Translations under genes and position numbers: made by a program
Notes under the pieces: model-generated
Told to the model about the DNA's origin: nothing
The model's input: only the letters and a program-made list of their open reading frames with translations
Databases searched by the model: none
Origin: Xylogone sp. PMI_703
Lineage: Eukaryota > Ascomycota > Leotiomycetes
Reading direction: 5' to 3'
Assembly: GCA_021399445.1 (NCBI GenBank)
Contig: JAJTUQ010000004.1
Location: 6,262,001 to 6,326,000 of the forward strand
DNA length: 64,000 nucleotides
In this document: in pieces, positions 1-13,200 of the stretch
Layout of the letters: the number at the start of each line of letters is the position of its first letter
Position numbering within the stretch: position 1 is the first letter of the stretch

Positions 1-27
1 CGCGGTGACGAGGAGAAGGGAGCTGCT

Positions 28-1661
28 ATGGCCAGCACCGAGGACAGCAACTCCTCCAGGCGTCCCTATCCCGAGGAGTATGAGGCCAACCACGAGCGCA
101 TGTCTGTCGGTCGCTATCTCGCCTCGAGAGTCACCACGCTGAAGCCAACATGGTCCATCCCCGTGAATCCCCTCACGTCGCTGGGGCTGCTGTCTCGCAA
201 AGACTGGCTGTTCTTCTCGGTAAGTTGGAATGGATGTCTTGCTGTTGTTGTGTGCCCTGGAGTTTTTCCTTTTTTAGAAAAAGAAGAGAGAAGAGAAGGA
301 AAGAAAGAAAGAAAGACGCGTAACTAATCAATCATCTGAAACCATAGATTGCCATGGCCGGTTGGACCTGGGATGCCTTCGATTTCTTCTCGGTCAGCTT
401 GACCGTCACTCCACTCGCAAAGCAGTTTGGTGTGAGCAACACCGACATCACCTGGGGGATGACTTTGGTTCTCATGGTCCGCACCGTCGGCGCCGTCACC
501 TTTGGTTTGCTCAGTGATCGATTCGGACGGAAATGGCCCTTCGTTGTCAACTGCATCCTGTTCATCATCATCGAACTCGGCACCGGCTTCTGCCAGACCT
601 ACCACCAATTTCTGGCCTGCCGTGCGCTCTTCGGCGTGGCCATGGGTGCGATGTACGGCAATGCGGTAGCGACCGCCCTGGAAGACTGCCCCATGGCCGC
701 CCGAGGAATCATCTCCGGGCTTCTGCAGATGGGTTACATTCTGGGATACCTGCTCGCTACGGCTTTCGCCCGCGCCCTCGTCGGCACCACCAGCCACGGA
801 TGGCGACCACTGTTCTGGTTCGGCGCCTGCCCCCCACTGTTGATTCTGATCTGCCGACTATTCCTGCCTGAGACCGATACGTTCTTGGAGCGCAAGAAGC
901 TCCGCGAGTCCAGCAAGGAGGGCATGCGCACTTTCCTCCGCGAGACCAAGGTGTCGTTCCAGTCCCATTGGCTCCTGCTCGTCTTCATGGTGCTCATCAC
1001 CGCTGGCCTGCAGTTCCAGACGCACGGCACTCAAGATCTGTATCCGCTCCTGTTGCAGAGTCAGTATGGATTCACCCCCAATGGTGTCACCGTCACCAAC
1101 GTGATCGCCAACTTGGGTGCATTTGCTGGTGGCGTGACTTGTGGATTTGTCTCTGATGTTATCGGACGTCGTTTGACACTCATTATTACTTTTGTCATCT
1201 CGGGGGCTTTGCTGTACCCGTATTGTTTTGTCACCACTCGATCCACTGCGGCCCCAGCCTTCTTCGAGCAATTCTTCATTGAAGGTGCTTGTGGTATTCT
1301 CCCGATTTACCTGCTAGAGCTGTCACCAGGCTCCCTGAGAGCATTCTCGGTTGGCACAGCTTACCAGCTCGGTAACCTTGCATCATCTGCCAGCTCCACC
1401 ATTGAGGCCACCATCGGTGAGCGCTTCCCTCTGCCTGAGGTGACTCCAGGCGTGAAGCGATACAGGTACAACCTGGTTACCTGTATCTTCACCGGTTGTG
1501 TGCTCGCGTACAACGTCGTCGTGGTGTTCTTTGGGCCCGAGAGGAAAGATATATCCATGGCGCTAGAGGAGGATTCCGACATGCAAAAGGTGATTGGACA
1601 GAATAAGCTCGATGAGGTTTCCGAGCCCGAAGCTCATGATGATGTCCATGAAATCAAATGA
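28..1661 (+). CDS. Jen1-like monocarboxylate/proton symporter (MFS)
   Basis: Plasma-membrane MFS transporter of the Jen1 type, which in fungi imports lactate, pyruvate and related monocarboxylates with protons. Two exons (28-219 and 348-1661) join in phase. The 128-base intron has donor GTAAGT, branch TAACTAAT and acceptor CATAG. The product is 501 aa, close to the family's size. Seen: the N-terminal cytosolic stretch ending in TLKPTWSIPVNPL, the MAGWTWDAFDFFSV motif of helix 1, the MFS loop motif LLSDRFGRKWPF, a second copy in the other half (VSDVIGRRL), and about 12 hydrophobic segments. The ATG at 28 is the first in the window, but the frame stays open to base 1, so the true start could lie further left. 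The exact substrate cannot be read from sequence. Confidence 0.85.
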
Positions 1662-2768
1662 AAGCATGCGTTTTTAGTTAAGATTGTAATATGTCATTCA
1701 TTCATTCATTCAGTCCGCAGGTATGAGACTGTGACTAAGGCGTCGGTTGTAGTTTATCTATATATGGTATGATTCCGATGCTTTGTTAAAACTTCTTCAT
1801 CTACAGCGTATATATCTATCTCACTCTCTCAGAACAGAGACGTCTGTATTCCTTTTTCTTATAATATTAGTTGCATGATACGGTGGTTAATACATCCTAA
1901 ATTGAGAATGCAAGAAGTATTCGGATTAAAATTGAGATCTTCCAATGTGAATCTTGAGAAGTAGATAGATCCTGGTGCTGTTACATATGAATCTCGCCAA
2001 ATTCGCGTCTTGTCTCGTATCGCGGTATCAAGCCGTCTCGTAAAAGATCGTTCGCTCCTCTAACTGCTGAGATCCTCCGCGCTGTACCCCAGAGTAAACT
2101 AAGAACCACGCGGTTTAATTCTCCTCTGCAATAGTATCGTGTGGCTTAGTTAGAGGCGCCTGTCAATGCCAGACTATATTAATAGGCTGCTGCTAGTGAA
2201 CGGTACACGTGGAAACATTTCTCCTAAGCTAACAATAAGCTTCTTACGCCTGGCCAGTGAGTTCCCGTTCTCCTCCACTCCCTCCAACCGGCGGGGTCAA
2301 AACACCCACTATCGTATCCTGACGATCCGATGAGATAAACATCTACCACAGTAGTTCCCTTAGACTGTCTTTTAGGAGTAGACTAGAGACTAGAGATTTG
2401 GAGACTGGAGAAGTAGAAACTGGAGGACTTAGTGGGAGATATCCGCCATGATGGAGAAAAGTCCCAAGAAAGACCCCTCCTGAACTTGGGTTGAGGTGTG
2501 AGTCCGGGTCTGGACACGGCGCTGCAGCTCTGTGTATGTAGCTCATTATGCGTCTCAGCGAGTGAGAAGTCGAGGAAAATCTATGGTGTTGGGGGTGCCT
2601 TTTCCGTACTAGCACCCTGCATATTCGTCGGGAAAATAGTCAAGCCGCAAAGAGAATCTCTCTTTCGACCACATCCAGCTCCTCTCCTTCAAGTTCCCGC
2701 CCCGGAGCCAAGCAAGTTCCTTCGGAGTCTGCGAATAGTAAAGAGCAGAAACTATCTATAGCGTCAAG
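1662..2768. other. intergenic, no gene seen
   Basis: About 1.1 kb between the transporter stop and the FAH-family start. It holds a short TCAT repeat near 1693 just after the stop and presumably the 3' UTR and the promoter of the downstream gene. The short open frames on both strands have no recognisable content. Confidence 0.6.
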
Positions 2769-4040
2769 ATGGCAACTACCCCAACACACATCATCCGCTT
2801 CATCGCCGAAGAAGACCACCGTGTCCATCTGGGCCAGCTGGTCGACACCACGCGGGACGTTGGCCTAGACAGTGTCCAGGGCCATCCGATCAAGGCGTAT
2901 CTGATCAACGGCACTATCTTCGATGGGCAAGTTCAGAAAGACCAGGTCTTGACCGTGAAGCAGCTCTTGTCTCCTGTAGCGCCTGAGCAGTGTAGTTATA
3001 TTAGATGCTTGGGTCTTAATTATGTTGACCATGCACATGTAAGTTAGAATTTAGTTCCAAATTGGGATGTGAGGAGAGAAAGAAATGCTTCAGTGTGATG
3101 GAAGGAAGCTATAGAATTTTCCTTGGAGTTTTTGTGCTTTGGTGTGCTGTCAGTAACGGAATCAACATTGATTGTTCTACCGTCTGACGAAGATTTCTCC
3201 CTTCCCTCTCTTTGTTCACTTAAAGCAATATCACCATCCCTCCTTTTAAGTCATAGGCTATATTCAGAGAGGCTACGCAGCCAATTATCTAGATATATAA
3301 CTAATATACTTTTGTCGATACTGTATAGGAAGCCAAGATGGACCTTCCCAAGGTCCCCATCCTCTTCACCAAACCACGCACCTCTCTCGCCGACCCCTTC
3401 CCAGCTGTAATCCCCATCCCACGTTTTGCTCAAGACGGCACCTCCGACTATGAAGCTGAACTCTGCGTGGTGATCGGTAAAACCGGACGCAACATCTCAG
3501 AAGAGGCTGCATTGGACTACGTCTTGGGCTACACATGTGCGAATGACGTCTCGGCTCGGACAGCCCAGATGATAACCTCCCAGTGGTGTTTCTCCAAGGG
3601 CTTGGATGGGAGCTGTCCGCTGGGTCCAGTCTTGGTGACCAAGGGTGTTATAGGGGATCCCGCACAAGGGTTGGGGATTAAGGCTATCTACAATGGCGAG
3701 ACATTGCAGGATGGAAATACGAAGTGAGTTCTACCTCCATTTCTATACTTTCTCCTAGTCTTCACTCTCCACCTCATCCCTCTTTCTCTCCACGGCGCAG
3801 GTGTGTTGTTATCTGAGACTGATCGGATCTAGGAACATGATTTTCAATATCAAGAAAACCGTTTCGTATTTATCCCAGGGCACGACTCTCGAGGCCGGAA
3901 CCATTATCCTGACCGGCACACCAGACGGCATTGGCTTTGCTAGGAACCCACGCGTCACGCTGGAAGATGGGAGCGATATTCGTGTGTGGATTGAGAAGAT
4001 TGGGACTTTGGTTAATCGAGTGAAGTTCGAGAGCTGGTAG
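2769..4040 (+). CDS. fumarylacetoacetate hydrolase (FAH) family protein
   Basis: Enzyme of the FAH/FAHD1 fold, which cleaves or decarboxylates 2-oxo acids such as acylpyruvates and oxaloacetate using a divalent metal. Three exons, 2769-3038, 3329-3723 and 3833-4040, join in phase to give 290 aa. The introns are 290 and 109 bases. Seen: the family entry motif CLGLNYVDHA across exon 1, ILFTKPRTSLADPF at the start of the core, and the metal-ligand stretch YEAELCVVIGKTGRN. Also present are the conserved NDVSARTAQ loop (metal-binding Asp) and the C-terminal ILTGTPDGIGFARNP. All expected metal ligands (two Glu, one Asp) are present, so it is probably active. Size and architecture fit the two-domain fungal FAH proteins rather than true fumarylacetoacetase, which is longer. 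The substrate is unknown, and neighbours give no clear pathway. Confidence 0.88.
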
Positions 4041-7000
4041 GGATTTGGTCCGCTAGCGAAAGAGGGTATATCTATGTCTATGGCTGGATACTTAGGTTAG
4101 ATTGGAGGACTGGCTTCATAGAAGGAAGAATTAAGATAGATGATAAGCATCCTGTTAAGTGGATGCTAATTGATGACTTTATGAAAGAGAAGCATATAGC
4201 GTTTGCTTAAAGCAGGAAATTACTGACTGTTTTCCACAAGTATATCTATCTCACTTTGAGGTTCCTGGCGCCTGATGTTTATGAGTTACTCGCCAAAGAT
4301 CTGTAAGGGGCGTTATAACATACTCTAGTATCCCGATGTTTATAGTCATGTACAGCTTGTATTGAATGTGTAATGAAGGTGGGGAATGAGAATGGACTGC
4401 CAACTACATGTTTAGTACTAATTGTGAAGACTTAAGATATCTGTTCGAGAGTACGGATACACTGGTGACATCTGAAACGAGATTGTATACATCCTTCTGA
4501 TAGAATATATGTGACTCTGTTGTTTTCTCTGTTTAAATGGCTACCTCCTTTACGGGATTTCGTATACAGATGTAATAAGTGGTTCGCGTCCTGTCTTCTC
4601 GGAATTGGACTTGCAAAACCATCGCATTATAAGTTTCATACTCTGGAAATCAAGCTAAACAGTATAGGTTATTCTCACATAGAAATTTATGAGTTTACAC
4701 TTGCAATATCGTCTTGTTTACACAGTTTTCACATTTGATCAGCACAGCCTGATACAGAACTGAGGATGAGTTATGAAACTGTGATCCCTATTGTTACTGT
4801 GTATTTGGGCAAAAACTGAAAGAATAAGTGTAAACACCAATTAAAGTGAAAAGAGGAGATGGAAGACATTGACATTCTTGCCGAATGTTGTAAATAGTCC
4901 TAAATATTCTACTTAGTGCCGAAAAGCTGGATTTTAGTCAATGTGCCGTGCTCGCTAGAAATGCTCTCAAGGAGCCCATCGGATTGTATACGCATATAAC
5001 TGTTTGCATAGCCATATATGCGGAGGGTATTTGTAGTATAAGGTGGCAGCATTCTAGACTTTGTATGTTAGAGAGTACACCTACACTTAGAATCCTCGTA
5101 CCTCAGTCGATATACACAATAGCTCTTATAAATATTGGGACCGTTGCGTTCGATTAGTTACTGCCGTTCCGAGTAAATCCATATGGACTGAGAGTGCTAT
5201 AATACTACTGTCAAGGGTGTTGTACAGAGTGAATGAAGACGGGAAGGTCGCTAGAGTGGTAAGGCTATGATCGTACAGAGAAGCAACAGGGTGCTAATAA
5301 TGTTGAATCGCCACAAGATATACACAAATTGATCTCTGGCCTTCTAATCTGCAAGAGGGTATTATTCCATTTATAGACGTGGAACCCCTGATAGCTAGCT
5401 ATACAGTGGCTAGGCCATCCCAGCGTGCCCCTCCTTCCATACTAGCTTTCGTCACCCGACAACTAGATACTAAAATCTGAATCACGCCCCAAAGTGACTG
5501 ACGACCAAATCAAAACGGTATATCTTTCGAAGGTTTGTATTGCGTGTTGACTAACCCAGACCGAGCAAGGTGAAGGTGTGTATACGCTGAATACCATTAC
5601 GCCATCTGGAGGAACGAGATCGAAGATAGCCTAACCAAACGAGCCACTACTACAATAAAAGACGAGTTAATAAGAAAGCAGGTAATGCCCAGATACCGGC
5701 TCAGACCTGTAATCAAATGAATGGAGTAGAAAGCCACCCTAAAGGAATGGAGAAATGGACTAAGGGAGCCACAGCCTGTAACACAATAACGAGAGTAGGC
5801 TATACAGGGGGAGAGAGGACCACACCATGGAGTTGTGGACGACTCAGAACTTACTGCAACATTTATTTCTTTATTCCTTTCATCTATGATTATCAGTGGT
5901 TACTGTTGGTTCCTTCGCCACTTGATGGGATCATGGAATATTGGTGTAAGAAACTAGGTACTGTAGCCCCAGCATTCTTACGGACACTAATTGGATTGCT
6001 GAAAATAGAGTACCTCCGTACAATTCCAAAAATTGTACTGAAGCCAAAGAGCCATGATCCCGATTAAAAGAGCTCACTGCATTGATCACGTACCTGGAAA
6101 GAGCTAGTGATGAATGGGATTCGCTGCTTGACTTTATCCAGGTCAGCTCCAAGTGACAGTCGAGATGCCGTATCTTTGGCTGAGTGTCTGCGTAGGCAAC
6201 CAAAGTCCACTATCGTTTGAGGTAAGAGAACAGCTTTTCTCCATAATCTTCCTGTGCCTCCTGGACTAGCCTAATCCTTCTCATAATAGAAAACTAGATT
6301 GAAGCGGGTCAGAATCCTTATAACAGAGCGTCTTTTTGAACCGTGAAGAGTTGCATACGGCCGACACGGTACTATCAAAGCAGATAACAAGAATGGCCAA
6401 ATTGGCTGGTCGTTCGGTCTGGAATCATATTCCATAACTGGATGCCTAGGATACTTGCTTGTCTGGTGCATTGGATCCGGAGAGCACCGGTTTTGAACTC
6501 CAACTTACCACCGGGCTGCATATATCGTCAAAGGACTCTAGAGTAGAAGCGGATGTGAGCTAGAGTAAAGCCGATTTAAGGCAGGATGACAACTGTAGCA
6601 CTTGATTTATCACCCAGTCTTGTTGGCCTGATTGACGATACAGTGGTCCCTTCGCCATAAGTGTATGGACTCGAGTACAGTATTTATTAGTTCTTCTGGC
6701 TTGCGGCAAGTCATTTGAGCCAATGAAACCTCATAATTTGAATACAGCTGTGCATTCTATCAACCTACAGCTGCGCAATGATGCGCTGCTGCTGTGCTGC
6801 TCGGTTGACTCCAGTTTAAGCTTAGATACAAGATTCGGACAACGGTGAAGTCACATTTCCATATACGGTTAAGAATTTTTGGAAGATCACGTGATATACG
6901 ATCGCATTGCATCATCGCATAGGATAAACTCGGGATATTACTTGTATTTAGTTGATTCCTGTGGTACGCTACTTAGGCCACTGCTCTACGATTCAATGTG

Positions 7001-7395
7001 GGGCCTAAGGCAAGCTCCATAATCCACCCGCTGTACCTCCGTAGAGGACAGAATAACCCGTCGCTTAGAGCTAACCAGTTTTCTCCAACGCTACTAGCGA
7101 TCCAATACCACTATCTACTACAAGTAACTTCGATTGAAAAGTAGCCTGTCGCAAGAAGAATCTGACATAATGTGAGCTGTCTATCCAATTCATGACGTGC
7201 AGGTTGCAACAATCAAGAGTGAAAAGGTTTGAGGTGAAATGATGATGACGATATTCATTTACGCTGGGGAAAATCTCACTTTGATCCGAAGAACTCTAAT
7301 ACAATATCCTTGAATCATCGTTCCCAACAATCACCACTCTGGTCCTTACATTTGAAGACGTTACTTTATAAGTGGAAATATTCAAAGCTCCAAAC
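4041..7395. other. 3.3-kb gene-poor stretch
   Basis: No convincing gene. Open frames of up to 116 codons (for example 5717-6067 on the plus strand) lack recognisable domains, clear splice partners or codon bias. Base composition is moderate. It may hold decayed sequence, but I see no terminal repeats. Confidence 0.5.
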
Positions 7396-8281
7396 ATGGC
7401 TGCCGCTGGTACTCTGCTTCTAGGGTCTGACATGGCGCTATTTACAAGCAAGCAAACTGGAAATCAAGGTATGTATTGGGCCGAGGTTTAACATCGATAT
7501 CTAATCCTGTGCAGCAGACTTAGCGGGGAAAGAGAGCAGTCCTAAAGAGGAGCTTCTTCCGTTGTCTTCTTTATTCAAAGAGGCCTTGCACCCTATGTCA
7601 GAAAGCGGAACTGGCAATCTCAGTACCGAACGCGCCCCCCATGTAAAGACCATTGAGGAATCTAGCAGCACACTTATCTACAATAATGAAAAGAGTACAA
7701 AAGGGAAAAGATTTGTTTCATCCGATCTTACATGCCAAAATGAGACGTCACCTCTTGAGCATGGCATAAGTATGGAGGACAGCCAAGGGAATAGCGACCA
7801 CAGTTTTTCCGAGAAGCCGACGGAGGAGTGTTCAAAACGGCCAAAACCCGTAAGCGTACCGGTTAACACAACTACACTACGTCAGAATTCTCCTTCTCAA
7901 GAAGTCTCCAGTGTCTCTACCGCCGGTGAATCCGGTTCTCCTATAAAACCTCAACATTATCAGGAACCGATGGTATGGGTGCCTAGTGGAATGAATTGGT
8001 GTATTGACGAAATTGGTGATGAAACGATTACCATTGACAAGGTGGCATTTCGACAGATTGAATGGAGTCGGACATATGTGCCGGTAAATTGGATAATCGA
8101 AGCCAAGAAGATCCCAGTACAGAAATCCAAAAATGGAGAGTACTGGAATATTCGCGATCTTGGGAATAAGGTGGCTTATTTTGATGGTAAACCATGCCGC
8201 TCAGTTACCTGGTACCCGACATTGGAGCCGGAAGAGAATATAGTAGACACGGAAGATGTTCCGGCAGAGGAGAAAGCATGA
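7396..8281 (+). CDS. hypothetical protein, two exons, 279 aa
   Basis: Not recognised. The model uses the ATG at 7396 (context CAAACATGG), exon 1 to 7468, a 46-base intron (donor GTATGT, acceptor GTGCAG) and exon 2 from 7515. The downstream frame alone has no ATG at its start, and this splice restores it in phase. The first 150 or so residues are Ser/Thr/Glu-rich, low in hydrophobics and probably disordered. The C-terminal 100 residues, from WVPSGMNWCIDE onward, are dense in Trp, Ile and Tyr with repeated W-x-x-x patterns. They look like a small folded domain, possibly beta-rich. There is no signal peptide or membrane segment. It stands alone, more than 600 bases from the next locus. Whether it is expressed is unknown; the intact splice and 240 open codons argue that it is real. 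Confidence 0.6.
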
Positions 8282-8911
8282 CAGCGCGAATTCTACATAT
8301 ATCTTGCTGCTGTTATTTTCATTCATTTCCTTTAATGTTCGATACTTGTCATGCGAATTTTATGCTATATTATATCATATCATATTAAATGATAATGCTT
8401 GCGATCAGGTACCGAACAATAAATTTCTGCTACACAATTATTGAGAAAGCTACGGTCCTTGCCCCATTACAAGATATTACTCACGAAGAGCCTGGTCTTA
8501 GATGGTAGGTTGCTGGCTTTTCAATTTGAGGGGCAGAAGCCTTTGAAATGATTGAATATCACGAAGCTGATCTTGATCTCAAAACTCCGTCTGATTAGGG
8601 AGACTTCATTCCCGGACAGTGAGCGAGATGTTCCTGTGCAAGTTGAATAAGAAGCGTCAATTCATTTCCTTTAGCGGGGCTATAGGATGATAGTGGTACA
8701 GGTAATACTGTTGTGTAAAGATTCGATCCTCATCAAATAGGAAAATTTCGGGGACGGGTTCTGAAGCTTTTGAGGGCAGGGTAAAATTCACTAATGCTTT
8801 AAAAAACCCCATAGCTGCATCTTGGATTGCATAGATGCATCATACACTATGAATACGGTATACTACTGACAACACTGGACGTGGTGATGAATGATCGCAA
8901 ATACAGCCACA
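8282..8911. other. intergenic between convergent genes
   Basis: About 630 bases between two loci that point at each other. I see nothing beyond likely 3' UTRs. Confidence 0.5.
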
Positions 8912-10225
8912 TTATTTCGAATCTGAAACTCTATCTGGAAGTGATGGTTTGAAGTCGTCGTAATCCAGACCCCACTCCTCCATTTTCAAGTCACTTATGA
9001 CTTTCTGCAACTCGTTCTTCAGATCCCAACTTCCGCCAGGGTGGATGTGGCGACGAACACCATTAGAAGTTCCAACACTGAAGCCTTGCATAGACTGGGA
9101 CAGATTTATGTGATTTCTCAGCAAACGGATAGAACTCCCAGCGTGATCAGGTACGGCGAAATCTCCAAGTTTGAGATCCTGGGAGCAGAATGTTGCGAAT
9201 CCAAACACCATGTACCTAAGCATTTTTTGTGCTGGTAGTGAGTCTTTTAGCTCCGCTTCGCAGTCAAGAAGCCGTCTTTTAAAACCTTCAAGTGCTTGTT
9301 CAATTTTTTGGAAAGCGACCTTGCGCTGCCCGTTGATAGCTACTATACGAAATAGTTAGATTAGACATTTTAGGTGAGAAGTGGTCAGCATCACTTCAGC
9401 GAATAGACATCAGCAAACCGATTAAGAGACGACTATATCACTGACTTGGTGAGGTTATAGTACGCTACTTTTCGCCAGAAGTCTTGGAACTTCTTGCACC
9501 ACTTCCAAAGCAACATCGGCTCCCGGGTACCCATCCCCGACGGCTCGCTTCGAGTCCGAGGAGATATCACTTACTGAGTACTCTGGTAGATAGTCGAATA
9601 TTCTCGTCCGCCAGATCAATTGAATTGCATGCATCTTGTTGAGCAACCCTTGAAAGCGCTTTGAAGTGGTCTTTCTTCTCAAATAGCCACGCAATCCACA
9701 ACCACATTAATAGATTCTCATCAAAGGCATCCGGAAGACCCTGCGAATCCACAAGGTGGTCAAACCACGATATTGCGTGAGGAGTCACCAGTGCATGCCA
9801 TTGGTACTTATCGACGAGTACTGCAACCTTGTTTAGCGTCGGCAGATCGAGTTGAATAGGCACCTGAGCGCTGGTTCCACATAATATGCCGAGTATGATC
9901 ATCATAGCAGTCGGTTCGTCCTCTGGACCCAAAAGCTCAATTTCAACAAAATTTGCTCTTTCAGTTCTTTGCGTTCGCGGAACCCAGGGCTTTCAAGCAT
10001 CGCTTGAAAGTAGCGTGAGGATGAAATGAGTTTGAGCGAGGAAACTCGCAAACGAACTTCTTTGACTTTGATACTGAGAGGCCCTACATTGTACATCGCT
10101 GACTCTTCTTGCTCACTTGACGTTGAAGCTTGCAGCGCTTCCTGGCTGAAGCAAGTATTATCCTTCTTTTTGAAGATCAGCTCGACATCTCCGTTAGAGT
10201 CAAAGTCGATGAATATGGTCGCCAT
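8912..10225 (-). pseudogene. BTB/POZ domain protein, frameshifted
   Basis: Fungal BTB/POZ protein of the large mould-specific family, normally a protein-interaction module (for example a Cul3 adaptor). It reads leftward from the ATG at 10225. Exon 1 runs to 9575, a 232-base intron follows (donor GTAAGT, acceptor GTATAG at 9343), and exon 2 is 9342-8912. Seen: the BTB core with VSSLKLISSSRYFQAMLESP, then VEIELLGPEDEPTAMMIILG and LPTLNKVAVLVDKYQWHALV. The C-terminal half begins INGQRKVAFQKIEQALEGF. Around 9950-9960 the frame changes inside the BTB fold, after RERKELKEQ and before NFVEIELL. One missing A in an A-run would explain it, and no intron can bridge the break without removing the domain core. 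It is therefore a young pseudogene, or a sequencing error in a homopolymer. Everything else is open. Confidence 0.72.
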
Positions 10226-13200
10226 TTCCAAATATTGAAAATAGCAGCGGAAATAAGTGTGGTATAAACCAGTGGAGGATTGATTTGAAAGGCGACACTT
10301 GAAAATTTCATCAGAGATCGATTAGATAAATCTGGAGCCATAAAGTACTGTACAAAGTCAACTGCCGAGTGACCCGCTTTGCCGTTTATAGATTAGTTTT
10401 ACCTTAATTGGGGCGGGGCGCACGTAGGGGTGCAGGAAATGACTGAGCTAACTTACCCTATGTAAGCAAATCATATTGTTAGTCGATCCTGAGGCAAACG
10501 ATATCTCTGACGTTGTCGGCAAGGCCCCGACAGAAAGTACTGTATGCATCAGAGCAGCGTCGCCCCAGCGCAGGCGTGATGCAATTTAGCGAAATTCGAT
10601 GATATATTCGCGGGTTATGCTAGTCTGTTTCAATTGGCAAAGCCGCTCGGCTCTTGGCAATTATTGAACATCTAGTCATGTCTCGAAGGTTCCACTTTTC
10701 TCTATCCTGAATTCTTATATGTAAATTTTGGGAGGTTTAAACTTACGTACAGAAATGCATGAGAGCTTAATGACTATCTAGAGCGACGTCTATGTGGTGC
10801 GCCTTTGTTTCACTGTGCCAACACATCAAAAGGGTCTAGCCAAAAGCGGCGACGGTGTCGCCATATCCCGGTGTGAGCGCCAAAACTGGCTGATCCTTAA
10901 TCAGAAAGGTCGGGATGAAGCTGGCTACAATTGTATCAGGACGCACAAAATATGAGCCTATAATAATTCACAGGGTAAACCAGAGTGATTTTCTCAACCA
11001 GTGTCCTTAACCTCGCACAACTTTGAACAAAAATGACTGGCTCATCCATCAAAAGGCTTCCCAGTGGATGGACTTTGCGACCTTACTCATCGATGAGTAA
11101 GGTAACTTATGCAAGACATATCTCAGCAATGGTTGCAAATGGTCCAATCAGGCGTCAACATAACTGACATCCGGAGCTTGCATAACCATCCGGAGATACG
11201 GATACAGGTACGGATGTACAAGCAACGTTTTGATGCCTCAATACTAGCAGAGGGTCGGGATTTGTCTTTGCTGTACGGTCGCGGAGTTAAGCCGGAGCTG
11301 TAACCGCTCAGCCAATCAACCGCGTTTCTGGCGTCGGAATTGCCCTCCCAGCCGGAGTTATTCTAACTCCATTCTATTTCTCTTCTTGGGGCAGTACTTA
11401 CTCTCTGCATCTGCAGGGCGGCCCGGTGCTCGCATAACTCGCCAGGCATCAACGGTAAGCACTAGGACTAGATCCAAACTCTATCCTCACTTGGCAAGCC
11501 ACGGCGAACCATGGACGGCAGACCGATCCAATATATCGTACAGTAAAAATAAGCTCAGTCATATAATCTTTTGTCATAAACCAGTTGCGGATGATTGGGC
11601 GACTGGCTAGTCAGCTCCGCTTCAGGGTCGTCCCAGTGCTGCATGGCTAAGAAATCACCATTCCTCGGGCTATGCCTCTTGCATGGTCCGTACTGTAACT
11701 TCAAAATAGTTGGAGGTGAGTGACAACCCAGTAACTGTATTAGGTTCCCAAACGGCCCAATTACAAGCTACTGATTGATTGCAGAAGGGGAGATGCATTA
11801 TTTAGCGGTTGAAAGAGCTTGTACAAAGTATCCGCAGTGAACCTCGTATGCGGCGTAACTGTCCAGTCATTACCCTGTCGGACTGTTCCGATTGGCACTG
11901 ATTACTCATTCCGGTGGATAGGCTCGATACGGTACTTATAGTTCTCGATTTGGTTCCAAAATTAAGAAAGTGGAGGCCGTCCACGTTTCTTCTGCTGGGT
12001 AAAGTTGCATAAGCACCTGGTCACAATAAGCTTACCCAGCCCGCCCGATTAACATGGTGTATTGGGCTCGTGCGTTCCTCTTAATCATACCATCATACCG
12101 TGATAGTGCCGCAGAAGTTTGGAAACAATTTCATCCGCCTCACATCAGTCTAATAATAGATTACGCTTGATCATGATCCGATCGTTAAATTTATACTATA
12201 GGCATAAAGTTAGATTGTTGGAATGCTCTGTAATAGACTGCATTGTTGCCCATTGCATGTGATCTTGAAATATATCGCATCCTGGCTAGATCGTAAGCCA
12301 ATTAATCTAAGTATGTTTTTATTGGGGAATCGATAAACCGAGGGGACAAAACATAATGCGAACAAGCAATATACCATGGACGCAGCCTCGCTTTCCCGTC
12401 ACAGCGCAAGAATCATTGCCCACAAGCCTTCTTGTTTCCTCTTCTGGGCATGCAACAATCATGGTGGCATTCACGGCGCCATGAGTTGCAGCTGCTTACC
12501 GGACCTTGTTTCTTTGTTCCATAGCATTGCCGCCTTTCCTTCCCAAAAGGATGAAAGGGCAAGAGAGCATTCGGGCACGAGGCACCAAGCTGGAAATCCC
12601 AGATCATTTGTCCAATGCGTACTATGTATGAGACAGTTACCTTTCCGCTCCATGGCGTCAATGGGGAATCAATCACCGAGTATGTTTCTGGCCTTGTTTC
12701 TCTGTGAAAGCCCTGGACGACAGAATAGTATTCATCTAGGTTCGCTGATAGAAGGTTGCAAAGGGGATGAGTTTGAATACCGAGGCTGGACCTGGACACT
12801 ATTTAGAATGTAGAAGATACGGGGATATTCAAATCTTCAGTGTGATGAGCAGAATCGATGAAGCAGATGGCATGCTCTTCTGTGGCGAGCTGTTCGCTGT
12901 ACCAAAACTCACGGTATCGCAGACAAACTCAAAAGGCATCTGCATGCATCACAGCTGGTTTCTTCAGCTCGAGGACATTTCAGTGCACCTCTTGTAGACC
13001 TAATGCTGATACGTTCCTCTTCAGATCCTGCTGTTCTCCCATGATCAATCCAATATAAGGTCTTATGCTGCTGCGGCCGAGCTGTCGCTGGGCGATGACA
13101 CTTGGTCGTTCGACGGGATAGCGAGGCTGTATGCAACTCGAGTGGCTTTGCAAAGAACTGTTATCGATAGAGAGGATACTAAGAGATATGGCGTTTTCAG

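Noticed and set aside
5717..6067. 116-codon plus-strand frame
   Set aside because: No domain, no codon bias, no splice partners, overlapped by an equally long frame on the other strand.
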